Shown piece after piece: positions 31,518 through 36,357 of a DNA stretch of 36,357 bases; the stretch's first letter is position 1, and each line of letters begins with the position of its first letter. The position numbers and the translations under genes are program-made. The stretch lies in the NCBI GenBank assembly GCA_015680685.1, contig MNCI01017514.1, positions 59,895 through 96,251 of the forward strand, written 5' to 3'. This DNA comes from Gnetum montanum. Its lineage: Eukaryota > Streptophyta > Gnetopsida > Gnetales > Gnetaceae. The notes below the pieces were generated by a model. It was not told the DNA's origin. It saw only the letters and a list, made by a program, of their open reading frames with translations, and made no database searches.

Positions 31518-32492
31518 TGATGAGTGGCGAGATACCCCTACACTCAACCATACGAATACGAGCGTAGCACGCAAGATCCGGTCGAACTCCATAGACTAAG
31601 TGCCTAAACGCCCCATGGAACACTTGGGGTTAATCATTCGTTGTCTTCCTAGACTTACTTGTAATTGTCATGGTGTATGGTTAAGCAAGTCTAAGGTATA
31701 TGATTTTTATGGTCTTTTATGTTTTTATGTCTTCTATGCTAAGGGTGAAAGGGTTGAGAAGCTAACTAACTCTAATTAATGAACTAATCTAAATTACCTA
31801 GCGTCAGCATCCGTTCCCACTTACTGTACACACCCTGAACTGATGCAACTATGGCTACCAAATGCTAATCATTGTTGGGATCACCACATGTAACGCACAT
31901 GCTCAAAGTGGTCATACTAAGGCACCTAACTAGCCTAAGTGCAATGAGCATCCTTTCCTTGATTATTCGTACACATCCTCAGATTCTCATAATCAAGTCA
32001 TACCCACTCCGCATTACTAGGAGGAAAGGGTGAGAGAGAATCTACTCGTGATGAGCATCTGTTCCTTGATTATCTGTACACATTTGTAAATGCTCGTAAC
32101 CAAGTCGTACTCATTTTGTGTTACAAAAAAAATAAATAACATGTAATAAAATCCTATTCCATGTACTGCAAGGTTTATCCAAGAAGCTCATCTTTATTGT
32201 CGTACACAACTTGTGTTCAGGTACAAGGTTTCTCGAATAAAGATCTATTCACTTTAGGACTTCTACTGCAGGCACATGGAAAATAATCTATCTCTAGAGT
32301 GATCAATCTACCAGAGTTTCCCTACTTTTAGCCTAGGATCTAGAATAAGGGGAGTGCCGCCTCTTAGTTATAGATATGGCGGTGGACCGTGATATCGCGT
32401 ACGCGATATCGCAGGGGATGACGTAATATTGCATGGGATGCGATATCGCGATGGCCACAATATCGCAGCTCATGCGATATTGTGTCTCATCA
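31518..32492 (-). mobile_element. 5' LTR of element 3 (right copy)
   Basis: 975 bp. GATATC-type words start at 32391, 32405, 32425, 32442, 32459 and 32476 (plus coordinates), with the same steps as the left LTR. The TATA box has changed to TATAACTA (32365-32372). Confidence 0.9.
32391..32410. promoter_or_regulatory. 20-bp perfect palindrome before the TATA box, right LTR of element 3
   Basis: GATATCGCGTACGCGATATC is perfectly self-complementary. It differs from the left LTR's palindrome at two positions that changed together symmetrically. Confidence 0.75.
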
Positions 32493-33598
32493 ACATATTT
32501 ATTCATAAATAACCCACAAACTAAGTTGTACAATTTTGGGTATTCTACAAAAAAGTACCTCCAAACTCAATCTTTTAACTATTTGCCCCACATACCCACA
32601 TCACATGATCATATATACTAATCTAGCATAAAAGTATAAGGGAAAGATAAATCTAACCCACTACTTAAATTTACTAAATAAGAAAGTCCTAATAAGTATA
32701 AAACTCTCAAAAATCTAGAAAGATATGACTTCATTCAAAACAATAATTACCGTACCCATGTAGATATAATCGTAAAAAATCCAAATCCAAGTTTAGAGTA
32801 AAGAAAAATCCTTCTTGTAGCTACAAATTTAGAAAAATAATGAAAAGAAAAAGAAGACAAAAAAAACTAGGAAGAATAAACTCAAACTTATTTTTTGTTT
32901 ATGTGAAATAGAAAGGAAAAAAAATAAAAACCCAAATTCTATGGGTGTATGATGTAGAGGGTAGTGGCCAAAGCAAATGAAAGATGATGGTGCCTTTTTT
33001 TTAAATATACATAAAGTATAATGCTTATGCATATCAAAGTTACTTTTCTTCTTTTTCTTTATGTGTAAGATTTATATTAAATTTATTTTAAAGTTATGTT
33101 TTAAAAGTCATATATTTTTTCATAAGCATATATTTTTTAATTTCTTCCCCACCTAATGCCTTGTACTTCAAACATGCATAATAAACACATTGGGGCTTCA
33201 AATGAAAATTTGTTTGAACCTATGAGATCCATATCAAATATACTACACATCCACATGCTAAAATCACATCCAAGCAACACACATCATATTGTTATAGTTA
33301 AAATACATATATATCAAATCCATACATAAAACGTAAATACATATTGAATAGTTGCTCTTGTACCCTAATCCATTTTTCTTACTAGTCACATCACTTTTCT
33401 AACACATCACAGAGGAACAGCATGTATAATCATGTCAATTAAGCATGTAAAGGCATCATAATCATAACATAAAAGCTAAAACCTTATAATATATAAAGTG
33501 CAATGATAAAAAATTAAATCATCCTTGATAACCCATCTACACCACATATAATATATAAACCATAATCATAATGTAATGCAAAGATATCATAATCATAG
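32493..33598 (-). mobile_element. LTR B, fourth segment
   Basis: It begins with the right ACATA copy (32493-32497) and resumes LTR-D-like sequence ('tttattcataaataaccc', then 'cattggggcttcaaatgaaaa', 'gcatgtaaaggcatcataatc'), parallel to 4390-5380. It ends in the target duplication CATAG. The poly-T and poly-A open frames near 32829-33032 are not genes. Confidence 0.8.
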
Positions 33599-34426
33599 TG
33601 ATGAGTGGCAAGGTACCCCTACACTCAACCATATGAATACGAGTGTCTTACATGCGATTTGGTCGAACTCTAAGGACTAAGTGCTTATGCGCCTTAATGG
33701 AACACTTAAGGTTAACCAATCGTTGTCTTCCCAAACTTATTTGTATTGTCACGATTGTATGGTTAAGTAAGTCTGAGGTATGTAATTTTTATATCTTTTG
33801 TCTTTTTAATGCCTATGCTAGTAGGAAAAGGTGAAGAGAACTAAATAACTAATTTCCATTAACTATTCACTAACTAAGCTTTAATTATCATAGCATCAGT
33901 ATCCATTCCCACTTGCCACACACACCTTGAACTAGTGCAACGCTATTGGGATTACCAAACGCTACTCATTACTGGGTTACCAAGCATTACACACATGCTT
34001 GAAGCAGTTGTACTAAATGCACTTAACTAGGAGAGTTAAGGGTTGAGAGAGATTAATTATCTAAGAAAGAATTTAAACATTTAATAGTAATTAAATCCTA
34101 TTTAGCTTAGTCCACATGCTACAAGGTTTATCAGAAAGTTCATCTTTATTGCCGTACACAAATGTGTGCTTAGGTATAATTTGCTTGAATAAAGATCTAT
34201 TCACTTTGAGACTCCTACTATGGGCACATGGAAATTATTCTAACTTTGGAATGGTAAAACTACTATAGTTTGGCTAAGGGTCTAGATCTAGATGATTGAA
34301 TAAGGGAAATCTGCCTCTTATTTATAGAACTGGCGACAAGTTGCGATATTGCGTACACGATATCACAAATGTCGACGCGATATCACGGATGCGATATCGC
34401 AGCTAATGCGATATCATGGCTCATCA
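33599..34426 (-). mobile_element. Solo LTR of the element 2/3 superfamily
   Basis: 828 bp, TGATGAGTGG...TCATCA, with target duplication CATAG at 33594-33598 and 34427-34431 and no internal region. TATA is at 34319-34326. GATATY words start at 34345, 34359, 34379, 34393 and 34410. It is a product of recombination between two LTRs. Confidence 0.9.
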
Positions 34427-34569
34427 CATAGCATAAATGATAAAGCATCATAACATATAAAGTGAAATGGAAAAAAATTAGCTTATCCCTAATAATCCAC
34501 CAAGCCAATAAATAATATATAAATCATAATTGTAATCTGATGCATAATGTCTATGAAAGGGGTGTAATA
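34427..34569 (-). mobile_element. LTR B, last segment (3' LTR start in sense)
   Basis: It runs to GGGGTGTAATA, the decayed mirror of the TGTAACACC opening at 13180. Confidence 0.75.
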
Positions 34570-34580
34570 CTTTCCCCTCC
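34570..34580 (-). promoter_or_regulatory. Polypurine tract of gypsy element B
   Basis: In sense GGAGGGGAAAG, directly before the 3' LTR B and after the decayed integrase end. Confidence 0.75.
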
Positions 34581-34589
34581 TTAAAAATC

Positions 34590-36357
34590 TTTCTCCTAGA
34601 AGATCTTAGGATGAGCTACACACATCTTAGTCTCCATCTCCTAGGTAGCTTCTAAAGCTTCATGTCTACTTTACAAAACCATGAACATAGATATAATTTT
34701 ATTATATAACTATTGCACCATGCGATTGACAATCTCTACTAGGTGATCTACATAACTAACATTAGATTGTAACTATATCCCTAAATGATCAATCCCTTTG
34801 TGCTCATCCAACACATAACATCATAGCATAGATACAAGGAACATATCATGTACATGTACCAATTGAGAAGATAGGGTACTCTTCTAATTCTGTATAACAT
34901 CTCAAAAGAACCAATGTACCTTGGAGCTAATTTTCCCTTTTAGTCAAATTGTGTAAGGTACTTTAAAGGATAAACATGAAGAATACATGATTCCCAACTA
35001 CAAACTCTAGAGGTATTTCGCATAGATTAGCATGTGCTACCTATGTATCCTATGTAACTCTTAATCTATCTTGAATCTCTCTAACATGGTCTATGGTTTG
35101 CCTTACCAAATTTGTGCTCACCTATTGGAAATCTTCTATGGTATCCCAAAATGAAGGAATTCTACATGGATTGCCATATAAAATCTCATATGCCGCTACC
35201 CACAAACTATCCTGATAACTAATATTACATGCAAATTCAACTAGTGGTAGTATCTAATTATAACAATCTTTGTATTATAAAGTGTAAGCTCTTAAACATA
35301 TCCTTAAGAATTTGATTCACTTGCTCAGTCTAATCATTTGTTTGCTGATGATATGTTGAACTTATGTTCAACCTCATATCTATCTCCTTTTGAAATATCT
35401 ATGAAAAATATGACATGAATCAAGCATTTTTATCCCTAATAATACTCTATAGCATACCATGCAATTGTACTATATCTACAAGAAAGAGACTCGTAGTCTT
35501 TGGTACACTCACCGATGCCCATGTGGCAAGGAAATGAATAGACTTTTTCAACAAGTTAACAACTACTATTATAGCATCATGGCCACTAAAATTCCTTAGA
35601 AGACCAACAATAAAATTTATATCAATGATATTCCATTACCATTGGAAAATATTGTGTGAGTGTAAATATCCCCCAAGTATATGAAGTTCTAGCTTCACTT
35701 GTTGGTAAGTCAGACATTGAGAGACAAACTCCCCTATATTGCTTTTCATACCAACCCACTCATACATTTGTTGTATACACTGGTGCATCCTCTAGCTACT
35801 TGGATGCATTTGGTATCTTCTTCTATAGGCCTCATCCATTAACTAAAATTGTAAAGCTTCTAGAATATAGCTATCCATAGATGGTGGTTGATTAGAAGTG
35901 ATTTGCTACCTCAACTCTTGATATCATGGATCATGGAATTACTACTCTTGAATTTTCTCCTATAAATCTAATTAAATAGTTAAGCTATTAAGCTTACTAG
36001 CCACCTTCCTTAATGCATGAGCTACCTTATTTTTCTTGCCAACTCTATATTTAATAGTAAAATTAAAATTAGCAAGCAACTCCATCCATCTATTGTATCA
36101 CAAGTTTACCTGTGGTTGACTCATAAGATATTAAGGGCTCTTATGGTTAGTCCAAATAGTGACATGCTCTCCATAAAAATAATACCATAAAATCTTCTAT
36201 GCAAATATCACAACATCCAACTCTAGATTATGGACTGGATAGCTAGTTTCATGTGGCCTTAATTGATGAGATGCATAAGTCACAACTTATTCATCTTGCA
36301 TCAACATACAAATAAATCCATCTCTTGAAGCATTAATGCTAACATCATATAGGTTTC
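34590..36357 (-). pseudogene. pol: Decayed pol (RNase H and integrase) of Ty3/gypsy element B
   Basis: Reading from the window edge leftwards: RNase H (about 36357-36000) with SRDGFICMLMQDE, YASHQLRPHETSYPVHNLEL, GEHVTIWTNHKS, QVNL..NRWMELLANFNFTIKY and ALRKVASKL; an integrase zinc-binding region (about 35800-35680; CLTYQQVKLE); the core (35640-35280; DINFIVGLLRNFSGHDAI..VVN, SVPKTTSLFLVDIVQLHGML, IIRDKNA); LVEFACNISYQDS...YEILYG (about 35240-35180); and the C-terminal part ending EATXEMETKMCVAHP near 34620, matching the EATWE...RYP end usual in Tekay/Del-type gypsy pol. Many stops and frameshifts occur. Reverse transcriptase and gag would lie beyond the window. Family assignment is from motif memory and the initiator-Met primer of related element D. 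Confidence 0.8.

Larger units (their letters stand above)
25041..32492 (-). mobile_element. Element 3: complete gag-protease LTR retrotransposon
   Basis: 7452 bp on the minus strand, with two LTRs of 975 bp each and a perfect target duplication. The internal 5.5 kb has a tRNA-Asp primer site (31499-31516), a gag-protease pseudogene, a 3' region without pol, and a GGGGGTA polypurine tract. The LTRs differ by about 5 % over their first 200 bp by eye, mostly transitions. It is therefore younger than element 1. It is inserted in LTR B. Confidence 0.9.

Overview
This window looks like an intergenic stretch of a large, repeat-rich vascular plant genome, with a big gymnosperm-type genome as the best guess. 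The composition is AT-rich and no intact cellular gene is visible. Nearly every base can be assigned to LTR retrotransposons nested in one another. Plant-type primer sites (tRNA-Asp and initiator tRNA-Met), decayed Ty3/gypsy gag and pol, and fragments of a plant ABCB transporter and a RING E3 ligase all support a plant. The species cannot be named from the sequence.

Left part (1-5521): an LTR of family C on the minus strand (353-1179), a gag-leader-like and unassigned stretch, then an initiator-Met primer site and a 2.76-kb LTR of a minus-strand Ty3/gypsy element (LTR D). Middle left (5522-12824): an AT-rich locus interrupted by element 1 (5874-12164), a complete LTR element with the target duplication ATCAA. 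It carries a broken gag and no protease, reverse transcriptase or integrase. From 12825: the LTR of another minus-strand gypsy element (LTR A), into which a large minus-strand gypsy element (element B) has inserted. B's 3' LTR begins at 13180 and ends at 34569, followed by its polypurine tract and decayed integrase and RNase H.

B's LTR is spread over more than 21 kb because other elements lie inside it. Element 2 (14261-20611, plus strand) has gag-protease and one LTR. It is joined to the host through a single N and lacks its 5' LTR. A composite block (20985-24138) holds an ABCB-transporter fragment, a RING-finger fragment and an LTR of family C. Element 3 (25041-32492, minus strand) is complete, with 975-bp LTRs and target duplication ACATA. 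A solo LTR (33599-34426) has target duplication CATAG.

Elements 1, 2, 3 and the solo LTR belong to one superfamily. They share TGATGA...TCATCA termini, a tRNA-Asp primer site where an internal region is present, gag or gag-protease without pol, and a long 3' region lacking sense genes. Their promoters share a fixed layout: GATATC palindromes at invariant distances (24, 14 and 20 bp) upstream of the TATA box. This layout survives in six LTR copies and is the most striking signal in the window. The family appears to be non-autonomous and must have borrowed reverse transcriptase and integrase. All coding regions seen are pseudogenes.
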